Assembly (NCBI GenBank): GCA_016703125.1
Contig: JADJCR010000007.1
Span: 62,001 to 126,000, forward strand
Direction: 5' to 3'
DNA length: 64,000 nucleotides
Source: Micrococcales bacterium
GTDB taxonomy: Bacteria; Actinomycetota; Actinomycetes; S36-B12; UBA10799
Below are positions 54,420 through 63,610 of this stretch, piece by piece. Position numbers and translations under genes: made by a program. Below the pieces are notes generated by a model. That model had not been told where the DNA came from and searched no databases. It saw only the letters and a program-made list of their open reading frames with translations. The first letter of the stretch is position 1; each line of letters starts with the position of its first letter.

Positions 54420-56525
54420 GTGACTGTGCATCGGTTCCTGGCCGTGGGCGTCGTGGCAGCCGCGACCGTTCTGCCCACTTGGGCCCCAGCCGCCGCGCAG
54501 CCCCCCGGCCCCAGCCGGACAGCTCCCCGGCTCGCGACCCCCGCCAAAAAGCCGGTCAAGGGCACGTTGCGCGTGCGGATCACCGGCCTGCCGACCGGGG
54601 TGCGGCCCGCAGTCCGCGTGATCGGTCCGCGCCAGTACCGCAAGACGGTCAAACGTACCCGCACCCTGCGCAGGCTCATCCCGGGCGTCTACCGGGTGGT
54701 CACCCCCCGGGTCTCCGCGCCAGCCGGCTCAGCGATCGGACAGCCCTCGAAACGGCGGGTGCGGGTGAGGCCCGGAAGGACCGCGAAGGTCGCCGCTGCC
54801 TACGTGTGGACGGCCATCCCGACGACAATCACAGCTCCGGACACCACCGCGCCCGGCCAGGTCAGCGCCCTGACAGCAACCGACCGCACCCCGGACAGCA
54901 TCAGCCTGTTCTGGACCAACCCGCCCGATGCGGATCTGGCCGCGGTGATCGTGCGCCGGGCGAAGGGTGCCACCGCGCCGGCCGGGACGTCCGACGGCAC
55001 CGGGGTGGCGTTGGGCACGCAGACCGGGGCCACCGACACCGGCCTGGACCCCGACACCACCTACTCGTACGCGGTCTTCACCCGCGACACGACCGGCAAC
55101 ACCAGCGGGCCGGCCACGCTCACGGCAACCACCACCAGCCCACCGGACACCACGCCCCGGCCAGGTCAGCGCCCTTGCAGCAACCGACCGCACCCCGGAC
55201 AGCATCAGCCTGTCGTGGACCAACCCCACCGACCCGGACCTGGCCGCGGTGATCGTGCGCCGGGCGAAGGGTGCCACCGCGCCGGTCGGACCGTCCGACG
55301 GCACCGGGGTGGCGCTGGGCACCCCGACCGGCCTCACCGACACCGGCCTGGACCCCGACACCACCTACTCCTACGCGGTCTTCACCCGCGACACGACCGG
55401 CAACACCAGCGGGCCGGCCACCCTCACGGAAACCACCACCAGCGCACCCTCGGTCCACTCCGTCTTCACCTACCCGCAGCCCGGCCAGCCCGACCCGACG
55501 ATCCGCAACGAACTGGTGGGACTGCTCAGTCAGGTTCCGTCCGGGGCGCAGGTCGAGGCAGCGTTCTTCATCATCACTCCCACCTATCCGGTGGTGGACG
55601 CGCTCATCGACGCACACGACCGGGGCGCGGCCGTGCGGGTGGTCCTCGACAGCGGCGACCGGCAAGCGGCGTCCACCAACCAGGCCATGGACGCCACCTT
55701 CCAGCGCCTCCTGGACGAACTGGGCGGGGATACCAACGCCGCCTCGTTCGCGATGCAGTGCGACCAGGCCTGCATCTCCAAAGAGGACGACAGCATCCAG
55801 CACAACAAGTTCGTGCTGATGTCCGCCACCGGCGACCTCGACGATGTCGTCTTCGAGACAACGAGCAACATGCGGACCGGAGGGTCCGGGGACGCCACGT
55901 GGAACGCAGCGGTGGTCAGCAGTGACAACTCCGGTGTGTACGACAGCTTCCGGGCCTACTTCGACGACCTGGCATCACGGCGGACTGTCCCCGGCAACGA
56001 TTACCACGCCGTGCGCCCGCCCGCGGACCACGGGGGACTCACGCCCTTCTACTTCCCCCGCACCGACGGCACCGACACGGTTGCACAGACGCTGGGCACC
56101 ATCGACTGCAGCGCCGCCCCGACCGTGGATGTCATGGCCACCCACTTCGTCCGCACGCAGGTGCGCGACCGGCTCAACCAGATGGTTCAAGCCGGCTGCG
56201 GCGTCCGGGTGATCTCGCGCCCTGACAACATCAGCCGAGCGTTGTGCGACTCGCTGGTGGCCGGCTCGGTCGAGGTGCGGATCGGGGACGAACCGTCGGA
56301 TACGGCGGTGGGTATCCACGGCAAGTACCTGACCGTGACAGGCGGAGGGGACGCCCAGCACCTGGTGTGGATGGGCAGCCACAACCTGACCGACAACGCC
56401 CTGTGGCGCAACGACGAGACGTTCCTGCTGATCGACGACCAGCCGTGCACGATGCCTTCCAGACGAACTTCCAGACCATCTGGGCCGACCCGTCCATGAC
56501 ACCGGGCTGCAGCACGGTTCCCTGA
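54420..56525 (+). CDS. Secreted phospholipase D-like protein with two fibronectin III domains, two frameshifts
   Basis: GTG 54420 starts a signal peptide VHRFLAVGVVAAATVLPTW. A beta domain is followed by two near-identical fibronectin III domains (QVSALTATDRTPDSISLFWT at about 54858; QVSALAATDRTPDSISLSWT at about 55163). The frame breaks at about 55155. The phospholipase D part has both HKD-type motifs: HNKFVLMSATGDLDD and HGKYLTVTGGGD. A missing G at 56443-56445 separates FLLIDDQP from VHDAFQTNFQTIWADPSM and the stop at 56525. It would hydrolyse phosphodiester bonds of lipids or nucleic acids. Confidence 0.75.
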
Positions 56526-56680
56526 GGCACCCGCCGCCCCGGGCTCGCTGGGATGAACTTGGGTAACCACGGTCAACTGGGTTGCACCTCGTTACCCAAC
56601 ATCACCGCCCCGGCCCAGCCCCTACCGAACCTTCCGCCGGCGCACCCGCACGGTGTCCGTGACACCCGGGCCTTTGGGAT
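56433..56680. repeat. Direct repeat of about 245 bp, left copy
   Basis: From the end of the phospholipase D gene through a family A repeat to a gene remnant, this segment matches 63604-63845 with few differences, in the same orientation. The two copies bound a 7.2-kb block of secreted-protein genes. Confidence 0.75.
56559..56600. repeat. Palindromic repeat, family A, copy 4
   Basis: TTGGGTAACCACGGTCAACT, GGGTTGCACCTCG, TTACCCAAC. The 9-bp outer arms TTGGGTAAC and GTTACCCAA are perfect. It is the least degenerate copy and lies about 35 bases after the phospholipase D stop. Confidence 0.78.
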
Positions 56681-56681
56681 C
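56622..56681 (-). pseudogene. C-terminal remnant of secreted protein (copy of the gene at 63786)
   Basis: Minus-strand codons KGPGVTDTVRVRRRKVR and a stop match the end of the partial gene at 63786 (KGPGVTDTVWVRRWKVR). The rest of the gene is missing upstream of about 56681, where the sequence turns unrelated. From 56682 to 56837 nothing recognisable was found. Confidence 0.6.
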
Positions 56682-56837
56682 TAGCCCCTGCCGATCCGCG
56701 GTCCGTTCCCGGGTCCAGCCCAGCGGCCCCTCAGGAGCCGCAGTGCGAGAGCCTCGCCAAACGTCGCCCGTTGCTGGCGCATCCTCTGCGAGCGCATGAG
56801 GTCGACCCGGGGTGCTCCTCGGCAACGGGCCTTCGCG

Positions 56838-58832
56838 TCACCGCTTCACCCGGAACCGGTACTTCGTCGCCTGCACGTCCGTCGAGCCCTTGACCACCGA
56901 AATGATCGCCCTGTAGCGAACGCCGGGCTTCACCTTGAGAACAATTCGAGGGCGGGGGGTGCTCGTCGCGAGTCGATGGTGCCCGTGCAGCAGGTCCACC
57001 CCATAACGTTGCGCGCCGTCAATCCGCTTCCACATGAGAAGTGCCCTGCGCTTCGACTTGAGTTTGACTCGAATCCCCGAGATCGTGCGGCGAGGAGTCA
57101 CCGTGGGCGGGTTTGATGGGGCGGTTCCGGGACTGGCAACCGGGGCTTTCAGGTGGGACCACACGCCTGGCTTGCCGGCATTGACGATGACCGCGGGATC
57201 GATTGGCAGGCCTCCCTTGGCAGGTGTGATCCGGTTGGGCATTGCCGAATTGATGAGATAGGAGTCCCCGTCTGCGGACAGCAGTGTGTCGTCAGCAGGG
57301 TAGTAGCGCATATGCGACCACGCGTCAGACTGGTTCGCCTGATCGATGGCCTCTTGCGAAACAGTGACCGGACTCGGGGTGGGCTTGAGGGTCTTCCACC
57401 AGGCCAATGACACGTACAGGGGGGCGCCTCCCGCGATGCGGTACACCTCGCCGCGACCCGCGGGCGGCGGCGGGGAAGTGATGTACGTTCCTTCCGCAGG
57501 CCGGTAGTGCAGGTGTGACCAGGCCCCGGATTGTCCGGCTTGGTCGATGGCTTCCTGGGCGACGGTGGTGACCGGTGGGGCGGGGTTCATGGTGTTCCAC
57601 CAGTTGAAGGAGACGTAGATCGGCGCCCCACCGGTCACGCGGTAGACCTCACCCCGGCCGCGGGTGGCGGCGGCGGAGAACTGATAAAAGGTGCCGTCCG
57701 CCGGCTTGTGACTCAGGTGTGACCAGGCCCCGGATTGTCCGGCTTGGTCGATGGCTTCCTGGGCGACGGTGGTGACCGGTGGGGCGGGGTTCATGGTCTT
57801 CCACCAGTTGAAGGAGACGTAGATCGGCGCCCCACCGGTCACGCGATAGACCTCACCCCGGCCCGCGGGTGGCGGCGGGGAACTGATGAAGGTGCCGTCC
57901 GCCGGCCGGAAGTTGAGATGGTTCAGCAGACCGCCCTGACCGGCGGAGTCGATCGCGTACTGGTCGACCTGGATCACCGGCGGTGCCGGATTCATGGTTT
58001 TCCACCAGTTGTATGTCACGTAAATGGGCGCCCCACCGGTCACGCGGTAGACCTCACCTCGGCCCGCGGGCGGTGGTGGGGAACTGATGAAGGTGCCGTC
58101 AACAGGCTGGTTGCGCAGAGAGGCGAACTCGGCGTCGCTGAGTGCCCGCGTGGGCTGGGGGCCACCTACTCGAGACCAGTCCGAGACCCAGATCGGAGCC
58201 CCGCCCGCGATGCGATAGACGTGCCCGCCGTGGGAGACGAAGGTTCCGTCGGAGATCGGTCCCGAGCGCACGGTACCCATGCGGAAGAAGCGGGGGGCGG
58301 CGTACCCGGCCATGTTGACGTTCATCACGTGGTCGTTGACCTTGCGGGTGTACCCCCAGTTGGAGTCCACGACCCGGAAGGTTGCGCCTCCTCGGTTCTC
58401 CACCACGATGGCGGTGTGCAGCTTGTCGCCCACGGGGTCCCATTGGATGATGTCGCCCTTGGTGGCTGCACCCATTGAGACTTCCTGGGCGCCGGCGGCG
58501 AGGAACGCCGAGGAGTAGCCTCCGGCAGGCCACTGCGTGTGGCCCGAGGCCATCCACACGATGCAGTTCACGAAGGCCTTGCATTGGCCGTCATCGTTGT
58601 AGCCGTCGCCGAGCGGGGTTCCTCCGGTGGCCCCCGACCTGCCTGCGTCCACACAGGCCGCGGCACCCCAGCGTCCGATGTAGCGCAGAGCGGTGTCGGC
58701 GATCGAGGCGTTGTCGTAGCCGCCCACCGCCGCCGCTGACGGCGCCCTGACAACCGCGGGCAAGGCAGTCAAGAAACTGCTCACCAGGCTCACTGCCACG
58801 ATCCAGACCCACCACCGCGAAGACTTCGTCAT
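56838..58832 (-). CDS. Secreted CHAP-like protein with tandem 67-residue repeats
   Basis: A 664-residue exported protein, ATG 58832 after GATCGGGGGAATCTC. The signal peptide covers VWIVAVSLVSSFLTALPAVV. Residues 35-200 look like a CHAP/NlpC-type peptidase: nucleophile in GQCKAFVNCIVWMAS and His in DKLHTAIVVENRGG. Then come about five repeats of roughly 67 residues with 'DGTFISSPPPPAGRGEVYRV', GGAPIYV and NWWKTMNPAPP, and a fibronectin III-like basic tail. It may cleave peptidoglycan or bind the wall. Repeats are nearly identical at DNA level. It is the largest gene inside the 7.2-kb block. Confidence 0.75.
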   Translation of the reverse strand: MTKSSRWWVWIVAVSLVSSFLTALPAVVRAPSAAAVGGYDNASIADTALRYIGRWGAAACVDAGRSGATGGTPLGDGYNDDGQCKAFVNCIVWMASGHTQWPAGGYSSAFLAAGAQEVSMGAATKGDIIQWDPVGDKLHTAIVVENRGGATFRVVDSNWGYTRKVNDHVMNVNMAGYAAPRFFRMGTVRSGPISDGTFVSHGGHVYRIAGGAPIWVSDWSRVGGPQPTRALSDAEFASLRNQPVDGTFISSPPPPAGRGEVYRVTGGAPIYVTYNWWKTMNPAPPVIQVDQYAIDSAGQGGLLNHLNFRPADGTFISSPPPPAGRGEVYRVTGGAPIYVSFNWWKTMNPAPPVTTVAQEAIDQAGQSGAWSHLSHKPADGTFYQFSAAATRGRGEVYRVTGGAPIYVSFNWWNTMNPAPPVTTVAQEAIDQAGQSGAWSHLHYRPAEGTYITSPPPPAGRGEVYRIAGGAPLYVSLAWWKTLKPTPSPVTVSQEAIDQANQSDAWSHMRYYPADDTLLSADGDSYLINSAMPNRITPAKGGLPIDPAVIVNAGKPGVWSHLKAPVASPGTAPSNPPTVTPRRTISGIRVKLKSKRRALLMWKRIDGAQRYGVDLLHGHHRLATSTPRPRIVLKVKPGVRYRAIISVVKGSTDVQATKYRFRVKR
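57430..58115 (-). repeat. In-gene tandem repeats, about 201-204 bp each
   Basis: CGGCGCCCCACCGGTCACGC recurs at about 57622, 57825 and 58026, and GACCAGGCCCCGGATTGTCC at 57720 and 57518, with spacing near 204. These are coding repeats of the CHAP-like protein, not a CRISPR array. Confidence 0.8.
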
Positions 58833-59123
58833 GAGATTCCCCCGATCTTTCAGCATCGAATCCATGAGGTGGATGCTCGGTTCGACCCTACACCTAGATG
58901 ATCAAGGTGCTTCTCTCTTGCGCACCGCACGGCCATCAAGGCCTCACATGGCCGCGTTCTGCGCCGACGGCCACTGCCGATGCCGAAATCTGAAAACGCG
59001 GTACCCACCCATTCCCCACCGACTGGGCCTCGGTCCCCGGTTGAGAAGTGGCTGGAACTCGACGTGCTGTCAGCACTGACAACCTGGTGTGGGTCGAGTG
59101 CCACCGGCCGATGGACTTCGTCG

Positions 59124-59372
59124 TCAGCAGGCCGGTAGCCCGAGGTGACTCGTTGACTTCGTGGTCCACGTTGCCGCGACATAGGCATGACCGCCGTTCC
59201 AATCGATGCCGAACCACAGATTGGACGTGAACGTCCGGCTATCGTCGCTCGGGTCGCTGTTGTTGCCGTCTGTGATGGTCTGCCCTGTCGTCCAGCAGCG
59301 AGCGGTCATGGCCTGTCCGTATCCGAACGTGCCCAGTTTCGTCGCTGGAGTTGTTGGCCGCAGCCGAAACAC
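59124..59372 (-). pseudogene. Secreted-protein 3' fragment
   Basis: A frame of 82 codons on the minus strand reads KLGTFGYGQAMTARCWTTGQ, then TITDGNNSDPSDDSRTFTSN, LWFGIDWNGGHAYVAATWTT and KSTSHLGLPAC. The pattern with 'ARCWTTGQ' and a Cys at the end resembles an SH3-like or lysozyme-associated domain of actinobacterial secreted proteins. It lacks a start and signal peptide, so it is probably a gene remnant. 58833-59123 upstream holds nothing else recognised. Confidence 0.5.
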
Positions 59373-59391
59373 GCAGGTGCGCAGTTGGGGG

Positions 59392-60348
59392 CTACCTCAG
59401 CCGTGGAGCACGGGTTTCCCACAATGCTGGCAGAAGGTGGCGGTGGTGGAGTCGGGGTCGGGGGACGGGCGCGGTCGGCGCCGGGGCTGGCGTCGGTGTG
59501 TCGGGTGACGGCGACGGCAATGTCGCCGGGACCGGCCAGGCGATGGAGTTGCAGCGACGTAGTGTCTTTCTGAGAGCCCGACGGTCGATCGCCGCGTACT
59601 TGGCGGACCGCCGGATCTCGCGGTAGCGCTGACCGCCGAGCGTCCAGGTGCGTCGGCCAACACGTAGCGGTATCGGCTCTTGGGACCAGATCGCTCCCGT
59701 GGGGTGGTCGGTCACTCTGTGACCGACTAGTTGACCATCGCGATAGGCGCCGCGGAAGCAGTTGGGGTGGCCGGCGCTGGGAATCCACGCGTAACGGACC
59801 GTTTGGCCTCGCCGTACGAATAGGACGCGCAGCTCGGTGCCAGGTGGGGTCGTTGTCTTCAAGTAGGTTTTGCCTCGCGGGACTGCCCCGGTCAGGGAGC
59901 CGGTCCATGCACACGCTGAGCGCCACCGGGCGGGTGTGGTGATCCGGGCGGTGTCGACGAGACGGGTGCCGGTTGTCGTCCCGGTGACGAAATCGGCCCG
60001 GTTCACCCGCCGCCACTCACCGGCAGTGCCCAGCGTGTACGCGACCTTGGGCATTCCCTTGCGCAGCCGCCATCGCACGCTGACCGGCTCGCGCTCGAAC
60101 TGCTCGAACGTGCCCTTCATCTGCACGGTCGAACCGTTCCGGCGACCCGACAGGCAGACGCGCCCTTCGAAAAACTTGGCGTAGGCCCAGTACTTCCCGC
60201 CCCTGCGGATGACGACCATGCCGCCGGTCCACGGCCCGGGATCGCGGTCCAACCAGTAATCGACCCTGGTGCTGCCGGTCGCAGCGGCGACGGGGGTGAC
60301 GACGCCGGCCAGCGCGAAGGTCAGGAAAAGGATCAGTACGCGTCGCAT
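59392..60348 (-). CDS. Secreted protein X2, unknown function
   Basis: A 318-residue exported protein. Signal peptide MRRVLILFLTFALAGVVTPV, then STRVDYWLDRDPGPWTGGMV and GGKYWAYAKFFEGRVCLSGR as in X1. After about residue 130 it differs from X1 and contains PGTELRVLFVRRGQTVRYAW and CFRGAYRDGQLVG. The tail is Pro/Ala-rich and may be frameshifted (another frame there gives FCQHCGKPVL, a zinc-ribbon-like motif). It starts four bases after the Y2 gene. Confidence 0.7.
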   Translation of the reverse strand: MRRVLILFLTFALAGVVTPVAAATGSTRVDYWLDRDPGPWTGGMVVIRRGGKYWAYAKFFEGRVCLSGRRNGSTVQMKGTFEQFEREPVSVRWRLRKGMPKVAYTLGTAGEWRRVNRADFVTGTTTGTRLVDTARITTPARWRSACAWTGSLTGAVPRGKTYLKTTTPPGTELRVLFVRRGQTVRYAWIPSAGHPNCFRGAYRDGQLVGHRVTDHPTGAIWSQEPIPLRVGRRTWTLGGQRYREIRRSAKYAAIDRRALRKTLRRCNSIAWPVPATLPSPSPDTPTPAPAPTAPVPRPRLHHRHLLPALWETRAPRLR

Positions 60349-60352
60349 CGCC

Positions 60353-60894
60353 TCACCCCACCGGCGTGAAGGTGCGGCACCACTTGCCGGTGTTACCGGC
60401 CGCGTCGGGCACCAGCTGGAAGTACTTCTGCACGCTGCCGCGCCGCCAGGCAACGCCGTCCTCCGCCCGGGACCCGGTCAAGCCGAGCACCTTGAGTCTG
60501 CCGCCGTTCCTGCGGATCGTGTAGCGCGCCGCGACGGGGTCGGGTGCCAGGCGCTGCTCCTTGCCGGTGAAGGTCTTGCCGCGCAACGTGCCCCACGAGC
60601 AGTACGTCCCGTCGCCGGGGTAATTGCCTTCATCGCGGTAGAGGCGCAGTTGCGCCCCCGAGCGCCACAATCGCAGCATCTGGTAGGTGCCACCGACGGG
60701 CTTGATCCACACCGACGCGCCCCGGGCACCCGACTGGCCACTGCCACCGCGGCGCTCACCCTGCAGCCCTCGCAGTCAGCCACGCGGACGGCGATCTCAG
60801 TGCTGCCAGCCAGGGCAGATGAGGATGTGATGCCAAGCGCCGCAGCGGCAGCCACAGTCACGAGAAGCAGACGGCGAGATCCCCCGTTGATCAT
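60353..60894 (-). CDS. Secreted protein Y2, internally deleted and frameshifted
   Basis: ATG 60894 opens MINGGSRRLLLVTVAAAAAL, the Y1 signal peptide, followed by VADCEGCRVSAAVAVASRV. Compared with Y1 about 130 residues between the DCxGC motif and AVAVASRVP are missing. A frame break at about 60721-60726 separates this from VWIKPVGGTYQMLRLWRSGA, then GKEQRLAPDPVAARY and WCRTFTPVG. Thus a shorter, rearranged paralogue of Y1, still followed by its X partner. Confidence 0.65.
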
Positions 60895-60920
60895 GGTCCG
60901 AGCGTATACCGCGGGATCAG

Positions 60921-60946
60921 AAGAGGATCAACGCTTCTGACGATCA
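60921..60946. promoter_or_regulatory. Shared upstream motif, diverged copy before Y2
   Basis: AGAGGATCAACGCTTCTGAC resembles the motifs at 52369 and 53108 (GATCA then CTTCTG). It lies 27 bases upstream of the Y2 start. Confidence 0.3.
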
Positions 60947-61028
60947 CGCCCCTCTGAGGCAAACCCGGATCAGCCGAGTTGGTCGCCAACCTGACCGCCA
61001 GTACGTCAGAACAGATGCGCTTTGTCCG

Positions 61029-61553
61029 CTACCGGCACCCGGGGTGGTTCTGATTCGAGAGGCCGCCGTTGCGCAGGCGGTGCATGTTCCGCCCATCGTG
61101 GTAGGTCTTCATCGGCGGATTCGCCCAGGCTGCCATCTGGTAGTGCTCGGGAGCAGCCTCAGGAACCGACGCGTTAACCCAGCGCTTCGTGGATATCCCC
61201 AGGGTGACGTTACTGGCGCTCGTGCCGGCCCAGCACCACGACCCCCGATTCCCTACTCGCTTGAGGACCACGGTCGGGCGGCCGTACGTCATGTCCAAGA
61301 CCTCGAAGGCCATCCCTCGGGTCTTCCTCGTGGGTACCTTCAGCGCCACTCGCCCTTTGCGAACCTTCGCCGAGCGGTAGAACGGGTCGTCGCGACCGTC
61401 GGAGCGGTAGTACGCCTGGGCGTTGATCGCACTGACTGTGCAGCCCGGGCAATCGATGCTGATCGCGATGGTCGTCGTGCCGCCGGCGGTGGCCGGTACC
61501 GTCCCAAGCGTCGTGAACGCGGCGAAAGCCAGCATGGTGAGTGTGCGTCGCAT
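61029..61553 (-). CDS. Secreted protein Y3, N-terminal Y-like domain only
   Basis: A 174-residue exported protein: signal peptide MRRTLTMLAFAAFTTLGTVP, then IDCPGCTVSAINAQAYYRSD, RSAKVRKGRVALKVPTRKTR and GMAFEVLDMTYG. It corresponds to the N-terminal two-thirds of Y1 (DCxGC, SAKVRKG, TRG..FE). WCWAGTSASNVTLGI matches the Y1 segment YCWAGTDKPRATV. It lacks the C-terminal domain of Y1 and any X partner. Unknown function. Confidence 0.68.
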   Translation of the reverse strand: MRRTLTMLAFAAFTTLGTVPATAGGTTTIAISIDCPGCTVSAINAQAYYRSDGRDDPFYRSAKVRKGRVALKVPTRKTRGMAFEVLDMTYGRPTVVLKRVGNRGSWCWAGTSASNVTLGISTKRWVNASVPEAAPEHYQMAAWANPPMKTYHDGRNMHRLRNGGLSNQNHPGCR

Positions 61554-61637
61554 GGAATCCCCCTCGAAACCGACCTTATCGGAACCTCGACAGGTCCCAC
61601 GCGCTTCGGGTCTTCAGTGCATCCCGCCGGAAGGGAC

Positions 61638-62075
61638 CTACATGTCCACTTGCCCGCACGGGCCGAACAGGGCGTTGACCCTCTTGACCACGCGCTTGGG
61701 GACGTCGATCTCAGCCTTCGGCGTCCGGAACACGTTGCAGGGGGTGATCGGCAGGTAGCCGAAACCCGTGATCCTGGTCCAGTGCCTGGATTCCTTGCGC
61801 CGCGCCACCAGATCGAGCCCGTTTGAACATGCCGTTGCGGTCCAGTTGAGGACGCCCCACTGCCGCCCCCGTGCGGTGAACTTCCACACCCCCAGGGCCT
61901 CCGGTACCCGATGACAAGGCAGGTCACCAGTCGGGTGGACAGGGATGCTCGGCGCCAACTTCCACATCTGCTGAGCCACTGCGGGTGAGGGCTCCGACAG
62001 GGCGAGGGCAGGCGTGCCGCCGAGCAAGGAAAGGCCCACTGTCGTGGTCGCGACAGCACAGCCCAGGCGCAGCAT
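61638..62075 (-). CDS. Small secreted protein, unknown function
   Basis: A 145-residue exported protein, ATG 62075 after AACGGGGGGCATCTG. Signal peptide about residues 1-26 (MLRLGCAVATTTVGLSLLGG). Mature part has LPCHRVPEALGVWKFTARGR, TACSNGLDLVARRK, TPCNVFRTPK and GPCGQVDM: four Cys, probably two disulfides. No family recognised. Confidence 0.65.
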   Translation of the reverse strand: MLRLGCAVATTTVGLSLLGGTPALALSEPSPAVAQQMWKLAPSIPVHPTGDLPCHRVPEALGVWKFTARGRQWGVLNWTATACSNGLDLVARRKESRHWTRITGFGYLPITPCNVFRTPKAEIDVPKRVVKRVNALFGPCGQVDM

Positions 62076-62155
62076 CAGATGCCCCCCGTTTAGTTGAGTT
62101 CAGTCGTGTGACAAGCGTACTGACGCACGGTGTCTGGATGCGCCGGAACCGGCGT

Positions 62156-62659
62156 CTACTTGAGTAGGGGTTTCAGGTTGCGCAGCGGCGAGTTCGCCGG
62201 ACGCATCCACCGCAGGCACCGATCGAGTTGGCGTAGATCGGAGCGCCGGGCGCGGGCAGGTGTCATAGTCTCGCCGGAGACTGCCCTCCGGGGAATCCAC
62301 TCGCCATTGACGTGACGCATCGGCATCCGGAAACGGATACGCTCCCCGCTACCGGACCTGTGGTAACTGAACTTGACCATGTGTGCGCTTGCCTTGTGGC
62401 CCACGTGGCACTCGCCCTCGTAGCGATCGCGGGAGAAGGCGAGTACGACGTTCCCGTGCAACCGGATTCCCACGCGCTCGTCACCGGCCACCGCGATGCT
62501 GGCAATGTCACGGTGAACGGTGGCGACTGCCTCTGGCGATGGCAACACCGCAACCGCTGCCAGGAGGACTGCGGCCGATGCGGCTGGGCGGAACGCCTGT
62601 CTCGATACCCCGTGACCCACGGCCTCAGGATAGTTGGCACTGCTGGCGCGCGGGTCCAC
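62156..62659 (-). CDS. Small secreted protein, unknown function
   Basis: Up to 167 residues from GTG 62659; a start at GTG 62620 or 62608 gives a better signal peptide (AFRPAASAAVLLAAVAVLPS). Mature sequence RVGIRLHGNVVLAFSRDRYE, GECHVGHKASAHMVKFSYHR and RSGSGERIRFRM is beta-rich and basic. No known motif. Divergent from the gene at 62752. Confidence 0.55.
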   Translation of the reverse strand: MDPRASSANYPEAVGHGVSRQAFRPAASAAVLLAAVAVLPSPEAVATVHRDIASIAVAGDERVGIRLHGNVVLAFSRDRYEGECHVGHKASAHMVKFSYHRSGSGERIRFRMPMRHVNGEWIPRRAVSGETMTPARARRSDLRQLDRCLRWMRPANSPLRNLKPLLK

Positions 62660-62751
62660 CCCGGCCGTGTCGACGGCGTTACCTCACAATCCCAGGGGGT
62701 TACGCTGTGCCAGGGCCAACCGATCAACGACAGCGGGGGAGGAACGGTCAC

Positions 62752-63318
62752 ATGTCAGGTGAAGGCACAAGCCACAGGGGGCGGCTCGCGGGGGCGATCG
62801 CAGCGTCGTCAGCAGTGGTCATCCTCGCGGCACCCGCCTCGGCGGACACCCGCACGGTCTACATGACCACCAGCGATTCCTGCGTGTACGACTGCGCCGT
62901 CGCCGTGATGCAGGTGAAGCGCAACAAGATCCGGTTCAAGATGTCGCCGGCACAAGCCAACGGAATCAGTTCAATCGGCTGGATGCGCCGGCGCGGCGAC
63001 ACCGTCCGGGGCCTGGTGGGCGGCTTCGAGTGTTACCCGCCGACCAAGGAGACCAGGCAGGTTTCGGGTAGGGGTTCGCGCACTCACTTCGTCGACTTGC
63101 AGGTCACGTCGAGGGCGCAAGCACGGGCTTTCGCCAACCGCCACAGCGACTTGGGCGTCAGCCTCCCCGACTGGCCGTGGGGGGTCGCTCAAACGGTGGA
63201 AAGCCAACTACGCCAAGTTCTGCCAGTAGCCACCTACGACGGATCACCAACTGGGCCAGGCGAAGCCGAAACCACAGAAGCCGGTGCTGTCGTGTTGTTG
63301 CCGCGCTCGCTTTCTTGA
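62752..63318 (+). CDS. Small secreted protein, unknown function, possible 3' frameshift
   Basis: ATG 62752 follows GGGGGAGGAACGGTC. Signal peptide SHRGRLAGAIAASSAVVILA to APASA. Mature part: TSDSCVYDCAVAVMQVKRNK, IRFKMSPAQANGISSIGWMR and GGFECYPPTKETRQ. As sequenced it runs to 63318, but dropping one G from the six at 63179-63184 gives GSLKRWKANYAKFCQ and a TAG at 63227-63229, a more protein-like end. No family recognised. Confidence 0.58.
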   Translation: MSGEGTSHRGRLAGAIAASSAVVILAAPASADTRTVYMTTSDSCVYDCAVAVMQVKRNKIRFKMSPAQANGISSIGWMRRRGDTVRGLVGGFECYPPTKETRQVSGRGSRTHFVDLQVTSRAQARAFANRHSDLGVSLPDWPWGVAQTVESQLRQVLPVATYDGSPTGPGEAETTEAGAVVLLPRSLS

Positions 63319-63610
63319 ACCAGGTAGGTGGGGTGTTCGTGGGCTGTCTCAGGAGAAGATCGTCGACTGAGTAGACGGCACGGTGGGAGCGGTCGGTACG
63401 AACGACCTTCCCGTAGTAGTTGTCGGTCAGCTTCCGACCGTTGAAGCACGAATCGCCGCGCTTGCCCGAGGAGAACGCCCATGCGAGGAAGCCAACAGGA
63501 CCGTAGCGCGCGGATGAGAACTTCACGGCGCGGTAACGGTCCTGACTCGGCACAAAGAAGTACCGGATGCCCTTGAAGGGACGCCCTGCTGCTGGCTTCG
63601 TGGCGACGAC
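63231..63610 (-). pseudogene. 5'-truncated secreted-protein gene at a repeat junction
   Basis: Minus-strand sequence FKGIRYFFVPSQDRYRAVKF, SSARYGPVGFLAWAFSSGKR, GDSCFNGRKLTDNYYGKVVR and RAVYSVDDLLLRQP looks like real protein. Upstream of about 63607 the frame enters the right copy of the 245-bp direct repeat and loses protein character. The start and signal peptide are therefore missing. Unknown family. Confidence 0.5.

Noticed and set aside
57060..57075. A TCGAATCC sequence resembling a tRNA T-arm
   Set aside because: It lies within the CHAP-like coding sequence and no cloverleaf can be drawn around it; no tRNA was recognised elsewhere.
57430..58115. Regularly spaced repeats resembling a CRISPR array
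   Set aside because: The whole 200-bp unit is repeated in frame inside one protein; there are no variable spacers and no cas genes.
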